In this document: positions 25,008-35,571 of the stretch, in pieces | Layout: each line of letters starts with the position of its first letter | Position numbering within the stretch: position 1 is the stretch's first letter | From: Pseudomonadota bacterium | GTDB lineage: Bacteria > Pseudomonadota > Gammaproteobacteria > Competibacterales > Competibacteraceae | Assembly (NCBI GenBank): GCA_030917925.1 | Contig: JAUPTV010000021.1 | Coordinates: 1-40,658 of the forward strand | DNA length: 40,658 nt | Direction: 5' to 3' | Program-made: the position numbers and the translations under genes | The notes under the pieces: generated by a model | What the model saw: only the letters and a program-made list of their open reading frames with translations | Told to the model about the DNA's origin: nothing | The model's database searches: none

Positions 25008-27112
25008 CCAGTGCAATGAACCCATCAGAAATTTTTCGGCAGGAAGCGGCTGATCTGCTGACCACCCTCGAAACGACCTTGCTCGACCTTGAGGCATCCC
25101 CTGAGGACCGGGATTTGATTGATCAGGCGTTTTGTTGCCTGCACACGCTCAAGGGATCGGGGGCCATGTTCGGGTGGGAAGCGCTGGCGGCGTTCACCCA
25201 CCATATTGAAAATGCTTTCCAGAAAGTCCGCGATGGCGTATTGGCGGCCAGTCATGATCTGGTATCGCTGACGTTGGCCGCGCTCGACCATATTCAGGCG
25301 TTGCTGGAGCAGCCTGAGCAGGCGGACCGGGTGCGCGGCGACGCGCTGCTGGCGGCGTTGGCGGACTTGACCGCTGTTGCCAGTGACCGATCGGCCAGCA
25401 GCAAAATGCCCTCTGCTTCCGGAAAGTCCAAAGTCGGTCAGCCCGGCGATGTGGAACCGGAACGGGTGTTTCGCATTCATTGGCGTCCTGGCCGCGATCT
25501 GCTGGCGCTGGGCGGTAATCCACTGTTGTTGCTCGACGAACTGCGGTCGCTTGGGAGTTGCGCAGTGACGCCATTGACTGACCAGGCACCGACGCTGGAA
25601 GACCTTGATCCCACGGGTTGCTACTTGGCCTGGGACATCATTCTGACCACCCGGATCCCCCGCACTGCGATTGACGATGTCTTTATTTTCGTGGCGGATC
25701 AGTCGGAACTGACAATCGACGAAATTTCGGCAGCGGAAGATGCGCTGCCCCGCCTGGGCGAGATTCTGGTCAAGCGTGGCGACATCAACCTGGACGATGT
25801 CGAAGCGGGACTGAGTCAACAGCAACGATTAGGCGCATTACTGGTGCAGTCCGGCAAAGTTTCCGAGGAGCGACTGGCGTCAGCGCTCGGCGAACAGCGC
25901 CACCTGCACCAAGCCGCAAAAGCCCGCGAATCGTCTGCATCCAGCAGCACCATCCGCGTTCCAGCGGAGCGCCTCGACAACCTGATGGACCAGGTCAGCG
26001 AACTGGTGATTGCCCAGGCCCGACTCCAGCAAACCACCGCTAACACGGAGAACCCCCCGCTCAAATCGATTGCCGAGGATATCGGACGGTTGGTCGCCGA
26101 ATTGCGCGACACCACCATGAGTGTGCGGATGCTGCCGATTGGCACGCTGTTCGAGCGTTTCCGGCGGGTGGTTCACGATCTGTCGCAGGAACTCGGCAAA
26201 TCGGTGGAACTCACCACCGCCGGTGAAGAGACCGAACTCGACAAGACGGTGATTGAAAGCCTCAAAGATCCCCTGGTTCATCTGATTCGTAACGCCATCG
26301 ATCATGGCATTGACCCTGCTGAACAACGCTGGGCGCAGGGCAAGCCGGCTGCCGGCAAGGTCCATCTGTCGGCGGTGCATTCCGGTGCGCAGGTGTTGAT
26401 TACCATTGAAGATGATGGGCGTGGTATCAACCGCGCCGCCACGCGCGCCAAGGCCGAGGAGCGCGGCTTGATCCAGCTGGGTCAGGAAGTGAGTGACGCC
26501 GAACTCTTTGCCTGTATCTTCGAAGCGGGTTTCTCGACCGCGGCCACCGTGAGTAACATTTCCGGACGCGGCGTCGGCATGGATGTGGTGAAAAGAACCA
26601 TTGACAGCCTGCGCGGCAGCATCGACGTCGCGAGCATAGCGGGCAAAGGAACGTCGATCACCCTTAAACTGCCACTGACGCTGGCCATTATCGACGGTCT
26701 GCTGGTGCGGATAGAAGATGAACGCTATGTGGTGCCGCTGTCCGTCGTCGAGGAATGCGTGGAACTTACCCGCCAGGAGGAAGAACACTCCGGCGGCCGT
26801 GGTTTCCTTAATCTGCGCGGCGAAATCGTCGCGTTTATCCGGCTACGCCACTTGCTGGACGTGCCAGGCGTCGCGCCGGATATTCAGAAAGTTGTCGTCG
26901 TTGCTCTGGGCGAGTCGCGGATCGGGCTGGTGGTGGATCAGGTGATCGGTCAATACCAAACGGTGATCAAATCGCTTTGCCGGCTGCACCGCGACCTGGA
27001 AGGCTTTTCCGGCGCGACCATTCTGGGCGATGGTAGCGTCGCGCTCATTCTCGACATTCCCCATTTGATCAAATTTGCCCGTGAACGCGAGACCGCGCTC
27101 AGAACTGCCTGA
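25004..27112 (+). CDS. cheA: CheA, chemotaxis histidine kinase
   Basis: A 702-residue protein from the ATG at 25004. Order of domains: HPt with phospho-His47 in [11 protein letters not shown], an intermediate CheA-specific region (about 150-240), a short [17 protein letters not shown] repeat region, dimerisation helices (from about 315), a HATPase domain with [19 protein letters not shown] and [12 protein letters not shown], and a C-terminal CheW-like coupling domain. It is complete. It would phosphorylate the CheB receiver in this operon; no CheY lies nearby. No separate CheY-binding P2 domain is obvious, though the intermediate region could play that role. Confidence 0.95.
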   Translation: MTSAMNPSEIFRQEAADLLTTLETTLLDLEASPEDRDLIDQAFCCLHTLKGSGAMFGWEALAAFTHHIENAFQKVRDGVLAASHDLVSLTLAALDHIQALLEQPEQADRVRGDALLAALADLTAVASDRSASSKMPSASGKSKVGQPGDVEPERVFRIHWRPGRDLLALGGNPLLLLDELRSLGSCAVTPLTDQAPTLEDLDPTGCYLAWDIILTTRIPRTAIDDVFIFVADQSELTIDEISAAEDALPRLGEILVKRGDINLDDVEAGLSQQQRLGALLVQSGKVSEERLASALGEQRHLHQAAKARESSASSSTIRVPAERLDNLMDQVSELVIAQARLQQTTANTENPPLKSIAEDIGRLVAELRDTTMSVRMLPIGTLFERFRRVVHDLSQELGKSVELTTAGEETELDKTVIESLKDPLVHLIRNAIDHGIDPAEQRWAQGKPAAGKVHLSAVHSGAQVLITIEDDGRGINRAATRAKAEERGLIQLGQEVSDAELFACIFEAGFSTAATVSNISGRGVGMDVVKRTIDSLRGSIDVASIAGKGTSITLKLPLTLAIIDGLLVRIEDERYVVPLSVVEECVELTRQEEEHSGGRGFLNLRGEIVAFIRLRHLLDVPGVAPDIQKVVVVALGESRIGLVVDQVIGQYQTVIKSLCRLHRDLEGFSGATILGDGSVALILDIPHLIKFARERETALRTA

Positions 27113-27150
27113 GTCCCCGGCCTGCTTTCCGACTTTTGGAGGCTCACATC

Positions 27151-29268
27151 ATGCGTTTCACTATCAAGGCCCGACTGGTCGTTTCCTTTGCAGTGATTCT
27201 GATTCTGACCGCTGCTTCCGCTTATCTGGGGGTGAACAATCTCGGTATTCTTAACGACCGACTGGACAGCACGATTACGGGGCCGGTCGAGCGAACCAAG
27301 CTGGTTCTCGAACTCCGGAACGATCTCGGTATGCTCCTCCGGTTGGAAAGAAATATCATTCTCGAAACTGAAGATGAAAATATCAAAGCCTATGCCGCTC
27401 GCTTTCAACAGGTGCAGGCCGATATACAAACCCGGCTGGTCCGCTATCGAGAGCTGGCGACCGAGGAAGGCATCCAGAAGCTGGCAGTGTTCCTGCCGAT
27501 CTATGAGGAACTCCAAAAATCCCAGGCCGAGGTCGTGCGACTGGGGATGCTGAATTCCAACGTCAGAGCAACCGCCTTGTCGCTGGGGCAGGGCGATGAG
27601 GCGCTTGAGGCGGCGATGAAGGCGCTTAAAAACGTCCAGGGCGCCCGTGAGCAAGAGGATAACGTCGGAGTAGATGGCCAGATTGGCCCGCTCCTGGCGC
27701 AACTGGCCGAATTAATGTTGCGGGTTCAAAACGAGGAACAGGTGCTGATCCTGCTGACTGATGAAGCCAAAATGCGTGAGCAGCAGAAGCACATCGAAAC
27801 CTATCTGCAAGATATCCAGACCTTATTGACCACGATACGGGAACGCGCCAACTCGGCGCAACGCGCTGAATTGCAGCGTTTTACCGCCGCCTGGGAAGCG
27901 TTCGTCGCGATTGACCAAAAAGTGCGCGCTTTCACTCTGGAAAATGGCAACAATCGGGCGACAGCGATTTCAACCAGCAAGAACCGCGAGCTTGCGGACA
28001 AACTGGAAGCGGTGATGAACGAACTTGCGGTGATTAACGAGCGCATCATGAAGGAAGCCTCCGAGCAATCGGACCAGATTTATGCATTCTCGCGCACAGT
28101 GCTGATCAGCATGGCGCTGACCTCCATCGGTATCGGCATTGGCGTGGCGCTGTGGATTTCGCTGACGATCAGCCGAGGTCTAGCGCGGGCTGGCGGGCTG
28201 GCCCAGGCGGTAGCGGAGGGTGATTTGACGCGGACGATTGATTATCGGGGTCGTGAAGAAATCGGCGATCTGATCAGCCATCTGACCGCCATGGTCCAAC
28301 GACTGCGTGAGGTGGTGGTTGATGTTTCCTCGGCGGCAGAGAATGTCGCTGCGGGCAGCGAAGAACTCAGCGCCAGCGCCGAAACCCTCTCCCAGGGTGC
28401 TTCCGAACAGGCGGCCTCGTCGGAGGAAGCCTCCTCATCGATGCAGGAGATGGCCGCCAACATCCGCCAGAGCGCCGATAACGCCAGCGAAACCGAAAAG
28501 ATCGCCCGCCAGTCCGCCGCCGATGCTAACCGCAGCGGCGAAGTAGTCTCCAAGGCCGTCACGGCGATGAAGACCATTGCCGAAAAAATCACCATTGTTC
28601 AGGAAATCGCTCGTCAGACCGATCTACTGGCCCTGAACGCCGCCATTGAAGCAGCGCGCGCGGGCGAGCATGGCAAGGGTTTCGCCGTAGTGGCCAGCGA
28701 GGTGCGCAAACTGGCGGAACGCAGTCAAACCGCCGCATCCGAAATCAGCACGCTGTCCACGCAAACGGTCGGCGCTTCGGAAGAAGCCGGACAGATGCTG
28801 TCCAAACTGGTGCCGGATATTCAACGCACCGCCAGCCTGGTCACCGAAATCAGCGCCGCCTCGCGGGAGCAAAACACCGGTGCCGAGCAGATCAACATCG
28901 CGATTCAACAACTGGACCAGGTCACCCAACAGAACGCCGGCGCTTCTGAACAAATGTCGTCGACCTCGGAAGAGTTATCGGCCCAGGCCCAGCAATTGCA
29001 ATCGACGATAGCCTTCTTCTCGGTAGGCGATAGCGCCCATACGCAGCGGGGGACCGGACATTCCGGCTCTTCAGGCGCAGCGCGACGGACTGTCGCTCCC
29101 AAACCCGTCGAGCGCAAAGCTCATCCTGCCGGCACTAGCGCGGCGGCCCGACCGCAGAGTGGTCATGCGCATCCGGCTCCGGGTCACGGTGGCAAAGGTT
29201 TTGCGTTGAATCTCGACGATCATCACCCGCGTGGAGATGCTGACGATGCGGCTTTCGAGCGCTACTGA
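27151..29268 (+). CDS. Methyl-accepting chemotaxis receptor
   Basis: A 705-residue receptor from the ATG at 27151, with GGAGG twelve bases upstream. Transmembrane helix 1 at about residues 10-30, a roughly 280-residue helical periplasmic sensor, transmembrane helix 2 near 313-335, HAMP, and then the signalling coiled coil with the hairpin tip [20 protein letters not shown]. The C-terminus is a Pro/His/Gly-rich tail, without a CheR-binding pentapeptide. The ligand is unknown. The next gene starts inside its last codons. Confidence 0.95.
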   Translation: MRFTIKARLVVSFAVILILTAASAYLGVNNLGILNDRLDSTITGPVERTKLVLELRNDLGMLLRLERNIILETEDENIKAYAARFQQVQADIQTRLVRYRELATEEGIQKLAVFLPIYEELQKSQAEVVRLGMLNSNVRATALSLGQGDEALEAAMKALKNVQGAREQEDNVGVDGQIGPLLAQLAELMLRVQNEEQVLILLTDEAKMREQQKHIETYLQDIQTLLTTIRERANSAQRAELQRFTAAWEAFVAIDQKVRAFTLENGNNRATAISTSKNRELADKLEAVMNELAVINERIMKEASEQSDQIYAFSRTVLISMALTSIGIGIGVALWISLTISRGLARAGGLAQAVAEGDLTRTIDYRGREEIGDLISHLTAMVQRLREVVVDVSSAAENVAAGSEELSASAETLSQGASEQAASSEEASSSMQEMAANIRQSADNASETEKIARQSAADANRSGEVVSKAVTAMKTIAEKITIVQEIARQTDLLALNAAIEAARAGEHGKGFAVVASEVRKLAERSQTAASEISTLSTQTVGASEEAGQMLSKLVPDIQRTASLVTEISAASREQNTGAEQINIAIQQLDQVTQQNAGASEQMSSTSEELSAQAQQLQSTIAFFSVGDSAHTQRGTGHSGSSGAARRTVAPKPVERKAHPAGTSAAARPQSGHAHPAPGHGGKGFALNLDDHHPRGDADDAAFERY

Positions 29269-29758
29269 GCGAGCAAATGCTGGGGGATCGCTGCAAATCC
29301 TGACTCTGGGACTGGGCAGCGAGATCTTCGCCGTCGAAACCGAGCGGGTTCACGAAGTGCTGGATTTGCCGTCGATCACCCGCATTCCCAACTGTCGCCC
29401 CTTCATCAAGGGATTGATCGACGTGCGGGGCAAAGTTATCACCGTGACCGATCTGCATGTCAAGTTTGGCATGGTGCCGACGGCGCCGACCGCTGACACC
29501 CGGATTGTGGTGATTGAAGTGCAGATCGAGGGCGAGCCAACCCTGGTGGGCACTCTGGCCGACCGGGTTTATGAGGTGACAGAGTTGCCCATTGATTCGA
29601 TGGAGGATGCGCCCCGGATCGGGATGCGTTGGCGACCGGAATTCATCCGGGCGATTGGCAAGCGCAACGGCGATTTCATCATCGTTGCGGATATCGATCA
29701 AGTGTTTGCCTCCGAGGAATCAGCCTGGCACGCGACCCATCAGGATGCAGCGGCTTAA
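29246..29758 (+). CDS. cheW: CheW coupling protein 1
   Basis: A 170-residue CheW-domain protein. The ATG at 29246 is preferred because GGAG lies nine bases upstream; GTG 29231 or ATG 29237 would add five or three residues. Family pattern: [56 protein letters not shown] and a C-terminal IADIDQVF-like strand. It links the receptor to CheA. It overlaps the receptor gene by 23 bases. Confidence 0.93.
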   Translation: MRLSSATERANAGGSLQILTLGLGSEIFAVETERVHEVLDLPSITRIPNCRPFIKGLIDVRGKVITVTDLHVKFGMVPTAPTADTRIVVIEVQIEGEPTLVGTLADRVYEVTELPIDSMEDAPRIGMRWRPEFIRAIGKRNGDFIIVADIDQVFASEESAWHATHQDAAA

Positions 29759-29780
29759 CTGTTGAAGAAGGAAATACATA

Positions 29781-30287
29781 ATGCCCTTGTCAGCAGCCTC
29801 TTCAAAATCGCTGAAACGCCCGATTCTGGATGAGTCGGTGCAATACCTGACTTGCGGGGTGGGCGATGAGACATTCGCCATCCAGGTCGCCCAGGTCCGC
29901 GAAGTACTGGATCTTTGTCCGTTCAACCGGATCCCCAATCTGCCGCCTTTCGTGCGCGGCATGATCGACGTGCGCGGCGAGGCGGTGCCCGTCATCGACC
30001 TGAGAATCAAGTTCGGTATGGCACCGGCTGAGATTACCGACAGCACCCGCATCATGGTGTTGGAAGTGGTGGTTGGAGCTAAATCCCTGGTGATCGGCGC
30101 ATTGACGGATCGCGTGTTTGAGGTGACTGCGCTCGATTCCAACGCGGTCGCCCCACCGCCGGATATTGGCTCACGTTGGCGCTCCGAGATCATTCGCGGC
30201 ATTGGTCGCTGTCGTGGCCGATTCGTCATTGTGTTGAATCTCAACAAGATGTTTGCCATGGAAGATTTGATGTCAACTGGCGAATAA
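29781..30287 (+). CDS. cheW: CheW coupling protein 2
   Basis: A 168-residue CheW-domain protein with GAAGGA upstream of the ATG. It shares the pattern of CheW 1 (VREVLDLCPFNRIPNLPPF, GMIDVRGEAVPVIDLRIKFG) and is clearly its paralogue, 22 bases downstream. Paired CheW proteins in one operon are common in systems with alternative outputs. Confidence 0.93.
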   Translation: MPLSAASSKSLKRPILDESVQYLTCGVGDETFAIQVAQVREVLDLCPFNRIPNLPPFVRGMIDVRGEAVPVIDLRIKFGMAPAEITDSTRIMVLEVVVGAKSLVIGALTDRVFEVTALDSNAVAPPPDIGSRWRSEIIRGIGRCRGRFVIVLNLNKMFAMEDLMSTGE

Positions 30288-30305
30288 TGGTGACTGAACA
30301 CCGCC

Positions 30306-31166
30306 ATGCCTTCTTCATCCACCTCCGTCTTTGAGATGCCCCATCTGTCCGAGTCCGAGTTTCGGCGCTTGGCCCGGCTGGTGGAGGACCAGGCCGGCAT
30401 CCGAATGCCCGCCAACAAGCGCCTCATGCTGGAAGGCCGATTACGTCACCGCTTGCGTAAGCGCGGTATGCGCAACTTTGCCGAGTATTGCCGCTTTCTG
30501 TTTGAACAGGGCGGTCTTGACCAGGAATTGAGTGACCTGATCGATGCGGTCACCACCAATAAAACCGACTTCTTTCGCGAACCCCAACACTTCGATTTTC
30601 TGGTGGATCAGGCGTTGCCTGATCTGATCGGGCGTGGCGTGGGCATGACGCAACCGCTGCGGGTATGGAGCGCCGGTTGCTCAATCGGCGCTGAACCCTA
30701 CACACTGGCCATGGTGCTGGCTGAACAAAAAACCGCATGGCCGGGGTTGCGTTTCCGTATCCTGGCGACCGATATCTGCACAACGGTCTTGCAGACTGCC
30801 GCCAAAGCCATTTACTCCGAAGAGATGGCGGACCCCATTCCCCTGGAGGTGCGTCGCCGTTATCTGTTGAGAAGCCGGAACCGCACCAATGGATTGATCC
30901 GCATCGCGCCGGAAGTGCGGGCACAGATCGACTTTCAGCAGTTGAATTTCATGGACGCGGAATACCATTTGCCGCACCTTCAGGATGTCGTCTTCTGCCG
31001 CAATGTGATCATCTACTTTGACGCGGTGGTGCGGGCCGGAGTACTCAGTCGCATTTGCCGAAGCATTACCCATGGGGGATACTTGTTCATGGGCCATTCG
31101 GAAACCATTGCTGACCTCGATCTGCCACTCTGTCAAGTGGCGTCCACGGTGTACGTTCGGGTCTAA
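30306..31166 (+). CDS. cheR: CheR, receptor glutamate methyltransferase
   Basis: A 286-residue protein. The N-terminal helical domain (EFRRLARLVEDQAGIRMPAN) precedes the SAM-binding domain with motif I WSAGCSIGAEPYTLAMVL and later DVVFCRNVIIYFD. The usual GCSTGEEPY is changed to GCSIGAEPY, a mild deviation. It would methylate receptor glutamates for adaptation. Nothing else is odd. Confidence 0.94.
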   Translation: MPSSSTSVFEMPHLSESEFRRLARLVEDQAGIRMPANKRLMLEGRLRHRLRKRGMRNFAEYCRFLFEQGGLDQELSDLIDAVTTNKTDFFREPQHFDFLVDQALPDLIGRGVGMTQPLRVWSAGCSIGAEPYTLAMVLAEQKTAWPGLRFRILATDICTTVLQTAAKAIYSEEMADPIPLEVRRRYLLRSRNRTNGLIRIAPEVRAQIDFQQLNFMDAEYHLPHLQDVVFCRNVIIYFDAVVRAGVLSRICRSITHGGYLFMGHSETIADLDLPLCQVASTVYVRV

Positions 31167-31187
31167 AGTGCGAATTGGGTAAACGTG

Positions 31188-32303
31188 ATGACGAAGAAAA
31201 TCAGGGTATTGACTGTCGATGATTCGGCGTCGGTGCGCGAGACGCTGAAAGAAATTATCGGCGCTGATCCGGATCTGGAATTGATGGGCGCAGCCGCTGA
31301 TCCTTACGCCGCCGCCAAATTAATCGCTCAGGAAATGCCGGATGTAATCATTCTGGACGTTGAGATGCCGCGCATGGATGGCCTTACCTTCCTGCGCAAG
31401 ATCATGCAACAACGGCCGGTCCCGGTAGTGATGTGTTCCTCGCTGACCGGCGAGGGCACCCACACATTGATGGAGGCGCTGGAAGCGGGGGCGGTTGATG
31501 TCATCCAGAAGCCGCGCATTGGGTCGCGTGAATTCCTGCTGGAAGCGCGCATTCGGGTCTGCGATGCGATCAAGGCGGCGGCCGCGGCCCGCTTGCGGCA
31601 CCGGTCTGCTTCAACGCCTTCCCCGTCGGATGACAAGCGGCGACTAGATTCAGCCAAGCTCACAGCAGATGTCATCCTGCCCCCGCCGCACCGGCGATCG
31701 AATGCCGCTATGACCCGGACCACGGAGACCGTGGTTTGTATCGGCGCTTCTACCGGCGGTACTGAATCTTTGCGTGAGTTGCTGGAAAGTTTCCCCGATG
31801 ACAGCCCCGGTACGGTCATCGTCCAGCATATGCCCGAGAAATTCACCGAGGCGTTTGCCCGCCGTCTCGACAGCTTGTGCGCGGTGACGGTCAAGGAAGC
31901 CTGCGACGGCGACACCATCCTGCGCGGCCAGGTTCTGATCGCCCCAGGAAATCGGCATACGCTGATTCGGCGCAGCGGTGCCCGCTATTTTGTCGAAGTG
32001 CGCGATGGTCCGCTGGTCTGTCGGCATCGACCTTCAGTGGATGTGCTGTTTCGATCCGCTGCGCAGTATTTAGGGGCTAATGCGGTCGGCGTGATCATGA
32101 CCGGCATGGGCGACGACGGGGCGCGGGGTTTGCTGGAGATGATGCAGGCCGGAGGTCACACCATTGCTGAAGATGAGTCCTCCTGTATCGTGTTTGGCAT
32201 GCCGCGCGAGGCGATCAAGCTGGGAGCGGCGCGTAGTGTGCTGCCCTTATCCCGGATTCGTGATGATATTTTGCGCAATTGCGCAATGCGTGAGCGCACT
32301 TGA
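31188..32303 (+). CDS. cheB: CheB, receptor methylesterase/deamidase
   Basis: A 371-residue protein from ATG 31188 (a GTG lies one codon earlier). The receiver domain has Asp11-Asp12 and phospho-acceptor Asp57 in [11 protein letters not shown]. After a linker comes the esterase domain with Ser in [12 protein letters not shown], His in VQHMPEKF and Asp in [11 protein letters not shown], so the catalytic set is complete. It is the only receiver domain in the operon. The stop overlaps the cheD start by one base. Confidence 0.95.
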   Translation: MTKKIRVLTVDDSASVRETLKEIIGADPDLELMGAAADPYAAAKLIAQEMPDVIILDVEMPRMDGLTFLRKIMQQRPVPVVMCSSLTGEGTHTLMEALEAGAVDVIQKPRIGSREFLLEARIRVCDAIKAAAAARLRHRSASTPSPSDDKRRLDSAKLTADVILPPPHRRSNAAMTRTTETVVCIGASTGGTESLRELLESFPDDSPGTVIVQHMPEKFTEAFARRLDSLCAVTVKEACDGDTILRGQVLIAPGNRHTLIRRSGARYFVEVRDGPLVCRHRPSVDVLFRSAAQYLGANAVGVIMTGMGDDGARGLLEMMQAGGHTIAEDESSCIVFGMPREAIKLGAARSVLPLSRIRDDILRNCAMRERT

Positions 32304-32959
32304 TGCGGAACCTTTCCGCTGATGTCCGGTTACCGTCGCCGATGCGAAATTTATTGCCTGGGGAACTGTGCTGCGACCGCCAGACGAAGTTTTTGGGCAC
32401 CGTGCTGGGATCCTGTATCGCGGTCTGTCTGTGGGACTGGCGCTTACGGTTCGGCGGCATGAATCATTTCATCCTGCCCAACTGCCCACCGGAGGGCGAC
32501 TATTCATTCCGCTTTGGCGATATCGCCGTACCGGAATTGATTCGCTGTATGCTCAAACTCGGTAGTCATCTCGGTTCCATTCAGGCTAAGCTGTTTGGCG
32601 GCGCTTGCGTTCTGGGAACCGGCAGCCCGGATTACGCCATCGGCCAGCGCAACATTGAGATCGCAGTCGCTGAATTGCGTCGTTACCGGATTCCGATTGT
32701 CGCCTGCCGGGTGTTGGGAACCGATGGATTAGTCATTCGCCAATGCACGGTGTGCGGCGATGTCTGGGTGCGTCAGGTCAGGAGTACAGGTAACCGGCCT
32801 TTGCCGTCAGTGGGACTGATTAAATTGCCGTGGCTTACCGACGATCTGGCTTCGATCATGGCGCTCCGTGACGCAGGCAGCTTGCCACCCGCGATCCACA
32901 CCCGCCGCGCCTTCGCGAGCGTCACTGGTTGTCGGCGCTGTGCCGATTTTCCCTTTTGA
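32303..32959 (+). CDS. cheD: CheD, receptor glutamine deamidase
   Basis: A 218-residue protein from ATG 32303. Catalytic Cys38 lies in LGSCIAVCLWD and His55 in GGMNHFILP; the AKLFGGACVLG stretch is typical of CheD. The C-terminal extension beyond about residue 165 is less conserved. CheD deamidates receptor Gln residues and can also interact with CheC-type phosphatases, which are not found here. It is the last gene of the chemosensory operon. Confidence 0.94.
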   Translation: MRNLSADVRLPSPMRNLLPGELCCDRQTKFLGTVLGSCIAVCLWDWRLRFGGMNHFILPNCPPEGDYSFRFGDIAVPELIRCMLKLGSHLGSIQAKLFGGACVLGTGSPDYAIGQRNIEIAVAELRRYRIPIVACRVLGTDGLVIRQCTVCGDVWVRQVRSTGNRPLPSVGLIKLPWLTDDLASIMALRDAGSLPPAIHTRRAFASVTGCRRCADFPF

Positions 32960-33443
32960 CTGAGCAGATGGATAGCCTATGCCCACTGATTCCTCTGCCG
33001 CGCTCAGGACGTGTACCTCAAAAGCGAAGGCTTTGTACTTAACCCCGATGACCTGATCGTGGTGTTCGGCGTCAATCACGAACCAAGACCAAGGCCGATA
33101 AAATGAAAGACGATGACACCCGTGTAGATGCCTACCTGGCCCATTTAAACCGGGTCATTCCCGAATACCACTTAGCCGACCTCCGCTACCTGACTGCGGA
33201 TGGGTTTTTCGGCAAGGTCAAGTTCGTCGATGGGTTGGAGCATTAACCGGATCAAGTCGCTCATCGTGGCGAAACCCGTGAATGAATACGCTAAATTGGA
33301 TAGTGACAGAGCGATTTCACGCCATTCAGAGTGCTTTTAGCGTAGAGACTGCTTCAAATTTGGGTTAGACTCAACCGAGTGCAGCGTTAACCCAATCGCC
33401 GGTGACGCTTTGAAATTCATCAACCGATTCAGGGGAATGATTC
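32960..33443. other. Intergenic region with gene debris
   Basis: Apart from the transposase remnant at 33076-33246 this strip holds no credible gene. A short frame near 33010-33104 reads DVYLKSEGFVLNPDDLIVVF and looks like a fragment of some protein I cannot name. After 33246 the sequence is non-coding. The promoter of the repeat-rich gene at 33444 should be here but I cannot point to one. Confidence 0.45.
33076..33246 (+). pseudogene. DDE transposase remnant (IS4-like)
   Basis: The frame TKTKADKMKDDDTRVDAYLA, continuing to HLADLRYLTADGFFGKVKFV and stopping at 33244-33246, resembles the segment around a catalytic Asp (TADGFF) in IS4-like transposases. Both the N-terminal bulk and the C-terminal half are absent and no terminal repeats are seen. 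Family placement is tentative. Confidence 0.5.
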
Positions 33444-34163
33444 ATGTCGAAGAAGAAAGAACCGACCAGAACTCCGGTCAAGACCGAACCCGCCAAGCCT
33501 GCCAGCAAGACTGAGATCGTCAATGCGCCGCCAGCAGCGCCTGCTAAAGCGGTAGAAGCGGCGAAACCGGCTCCGGCGCCCACACCTGCTCCAGCTAAGG
33601 TAGTAGAAGCGGCGAAACCAGCTCCAGCTAAGGCGGCAGAAGCGGCGAAACCTGTACCCACTCCTGCGCCGACGCCTGCCAAAGCGGTGGAAGCGGCGAA
33701 ACCAGCGCCAGATCCCGCTCCAGCCAAGGCGGTGGAAGCGGCGAAACCAGCTCCAGCCAAGGTAGAGGAAAAACCGGCTGCGCCCGTTAAAGCCGCACCG
33801 AAACCGGCGGCTCCGGCCAAAGTGGCTGAGAAACCCGCTGCGCATGGCAAGGAGAAATCCACCAAGACCACATCCAAAGCGGCAGCTTCAAAACATGCCG
33901 ATTCGGTGGTCACCGTGGTCGTCGCCAAGTACGATGTCGGCTACGGCAACAAACTGTACATTCGCGGCGATGGCGCGGGCCTGAACTGGGAAGCCGGCGT
34001 CTTGATGAAAAACGTCGAGAACGATGTCTGGGTCTGGACCACGAACGAGTCGATTGAAGGTCCAGTCAAGTTCAAGTTCCTGATTAACGATGAAATCTGG
34101 TGTGCTGGCGAGGATCTGTCCGCGCCGGCTGGCGAAACGACTACGCTGTCTCCGATTTTTTAG
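33444..34163 (+). CDS. Ala/Pro/Lys-repeat protein with starch-binding-like C-terminal domain
   Basis: A 239-residue protein preceded by AGGGGAA. Residues 1-150 are low-complexity, with at least five KAVEAAKPAPAP-type repeats. The last 85 or so residues (VVAKYDVGYGNKLYIRGDGA to VKFKFLINDEIWCAGEDLSA) look like a CBM20/CBM48-type beta-sandwich that binds alpha-glucans such as glycogen. No signal peptide is present, so it is probably cytosolic. PAK-rich tails also occur on DNA- and granule-binding proteins. A glycogen-associated role is only a suggestion. Confidence 0.8.
   Translation: MSKKKEPTRTPVKTEPAKPASKTEIVNAPPAAPAKAVEAAKPAPAPTPAPAKVVEAAKPAPAKAAEAAKPVPTPAPTPAKAVEAAKPAPDPAPAKAVEAAKPAPAKVEEKPAAPVKAAPKPAAPAKVAEKPAAHGKEKSTKTTSKAAASKHADSVVTVVVAKYDVGYGNKLYIRGDGAGLNWEAGVLMKNVENDVWVWTTNESIEGPVKFKFLINDEIWCAGEDLSAPAGETTTLSPIF
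33537..33849. repeat. Imperfect tandem repeats encoding Ala/Pro/Lys-rich segments
   Basis: Repeated GCGGTAGAAGCGGCGAAACC-type units with variable Pro/Ala spacers encode the N-terminal half of the protein at 33444-34163. The regularity also creates long false frames on the opposite strand. Confidence 0.75.
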
Positions 34164-34211
34164 CCCCCGAAAGATTGCAAGACCTGCCCAGGGGCGATCA
34201 GCCGGTCGCCC

Positions 34212-35441
34212 CTAATGCCCTTCCCCTTGCAACCGCACCCATTCCTGACGTGAGCGGGCCACGCAATCCTCAATAGCGACTCCGGTGAAATAATTGCCGG
34301 TCAACGCTAACCGGGTTCCCGCCAACATCCGGTCGATATCCCGAATGCGTTCGCTGTTCCCCACGCGCAAAGCGGGTAATTGGTTGGCCTTGCTGACGAC
34401 ATTTTCCGTGGTCAGTAATTCACGCGGCAGGTTAAGCGTCCGGGCGATGCAATCCCGTTGACTAGCCTCATCCAGAACGCCGGGCCGAAAGTGGAAAGTA
34501 AAGCCCCGGTAGCGTTCATCCGGCGCGGTATCCCGCGACACCACCGAGTAAAACGCCTGGTTTCGGCCAATGAGTCCAGCCACCGGCGGCAATGTCAACG
34601 CCGACTTCGGAACCGCAACCCCCACGCTGTCCACCCTCGCGATGGAAATTTCCGCCAGTCGTTCAGCCAGTGCCGGGAAGGGGCTTTGGAGCAGGCAGTC
34701 CGCGATGTTGACCGGTGTGGCCAGGCAGAGCGAACGGGTCAGGTATTCGTCGCTCCTGGTGCGCACCAGGAAGTGATCCCTATCGTGCTGAATTTCCTGC
34801 ACGGTCTGGCCGAATTCAAGGTTGACGCCGGGTTGCCGGGCGAAAATGTCCGCTATCGTTTGCAAACCACCAGCCAGCGTGAAACCACGCGGGACGTCCT
34901 TGCGGCGGGGACGGGCGTTGAACAGACTGTCGGCGGGAAATTCGCTGGAGGGTTGGCAGATGACCGCGCTAAACGCCGGTTCAAACACGGCGGTGTAATT
35001 GCGGGGACCGACAAGATGGCCGAAGTAATCCGCGACGCTGCGTCCGGTCTTGCTCGATCCCAGGAGTCGGAACGGTGCCAGCCACAGTTCGGAAAAATAA
35101 AGCTGCGAGGGAATGCTGCGCACCGCGTCGTCAGCGTACATGCGGAAACTGACTTTAGCGCGGCGTTGCAGGCGACTCAACTCCCCGGCGGCTTCCAGCA
35201 GAGCCAGTAAATGGCCATAGGAGTTGAAGGCGCTGTGCGCGCCCAGTTCCAGCCAGAAGCCATCCCGTTCACCGGTGAAGCGGTGTGAATGCAGGCAGCC
35301 GCCGGGCCGGGCGTCCTGTTCCAGAATGAGCGTATTCAATCCAGCACGGGCCGCATCCTGGGCCATGCTCAGACCGCTGACGCCAGCCCCGATGATGATG
35401 AGATCCCGGATGGAAGAGTGATCGAACGTGTTCTTGAGCAT
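34212..35441 (-). CDS. FAD-dependent oxidoreductase, protoporphyrinogen-oxidase-like
   Basis: A 409-residue protein. The N-terminal dinucleotide-binding motif is LIIIGAGVSGLSMAQDAARA (residues 14-33), followed by LILEQDARPGGCLHSHRF. The C-terminal GNYFTGVAIEDCVARSRQEW is the second FAD-contacting motif of the amine oxidase/HemY superfamily. PRGFTLAGGLQTIADIF in the middle fits protoporphyrinogen or coproporphyrinogen oxidases. The exact substrate cannot be fixed. It is the only minus-strand metabolic gene here, divergent from the SDR gene at 35572. Confidence 0.75.
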   Translation of the reverse strand: MLKNTFDHSSIRDLIIIGAGVSGLSMAQDAARAGLNTLILEQDARPGGCLHSHRFTGERDGFWLELGAHSAFNSYGHLLALLEAAGELSRLQRRAKVSFRMYADDAVRSIPSQLYFSELWLAPFRLLGSSKTGRSVADYFGHLVGPRNYTAVFEPAFSAVICQPSSEFPADSLFNARPRRKDVPRGFTLAGGLQTIADIFARQPGVNLEFGQTVQEIQHDRDHFLVRTRSDEYLTRSLCLATPVNIADCLLQSPFPALAERLAEISIARVDSVGVAVPKSALTLPPVAGLIGRNQAFYSVVSRDTAPDERYRGFTFHFRPGVLDEASQRDCIARTLNLPRELLTTENVVSKANQLPALRVGNSERIRDIDRMLAGTRLALTGNYFTGVAIEDCVARSRQEWVRLQGEGH

Positions 35442-35571
35442 TCTGCGTATTCTTCATAATGAATTGGAAAAGCCGATATGACGGCGCATATTAGCCAAAC
35501 CGTGCCAGATGTGCTTGCCGGTTTTTGCTTAAACTGGAAAAGTTGAATTCCCCAACTTCAAAGGAAGCCCC

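Noticed and set aside
25880-26788. A 302-codon minus-strand frame
   Set aside because: It is antisense to the dimerisation, ATPase and coupling domains of cheA and has no recognisable domain.
29231-29268. Overlap of cheW 1 with the receptor gene as a sign of frameshift
   Set aside because: Both proteins are complete. Short overlaps are normal in this tight operon, and the preferred cheW start at 29246 has its own ribosome site.
33371-33928. A 185-codon minus-strand frame rich in Ala/Gly/Phe repeats
   Set aside because: It is the mirror of the repeat-rich plus-strand gene at 33444-34163; its regularity comes from that repeat, and the plus-strand frame has a domain and a ribosome site.
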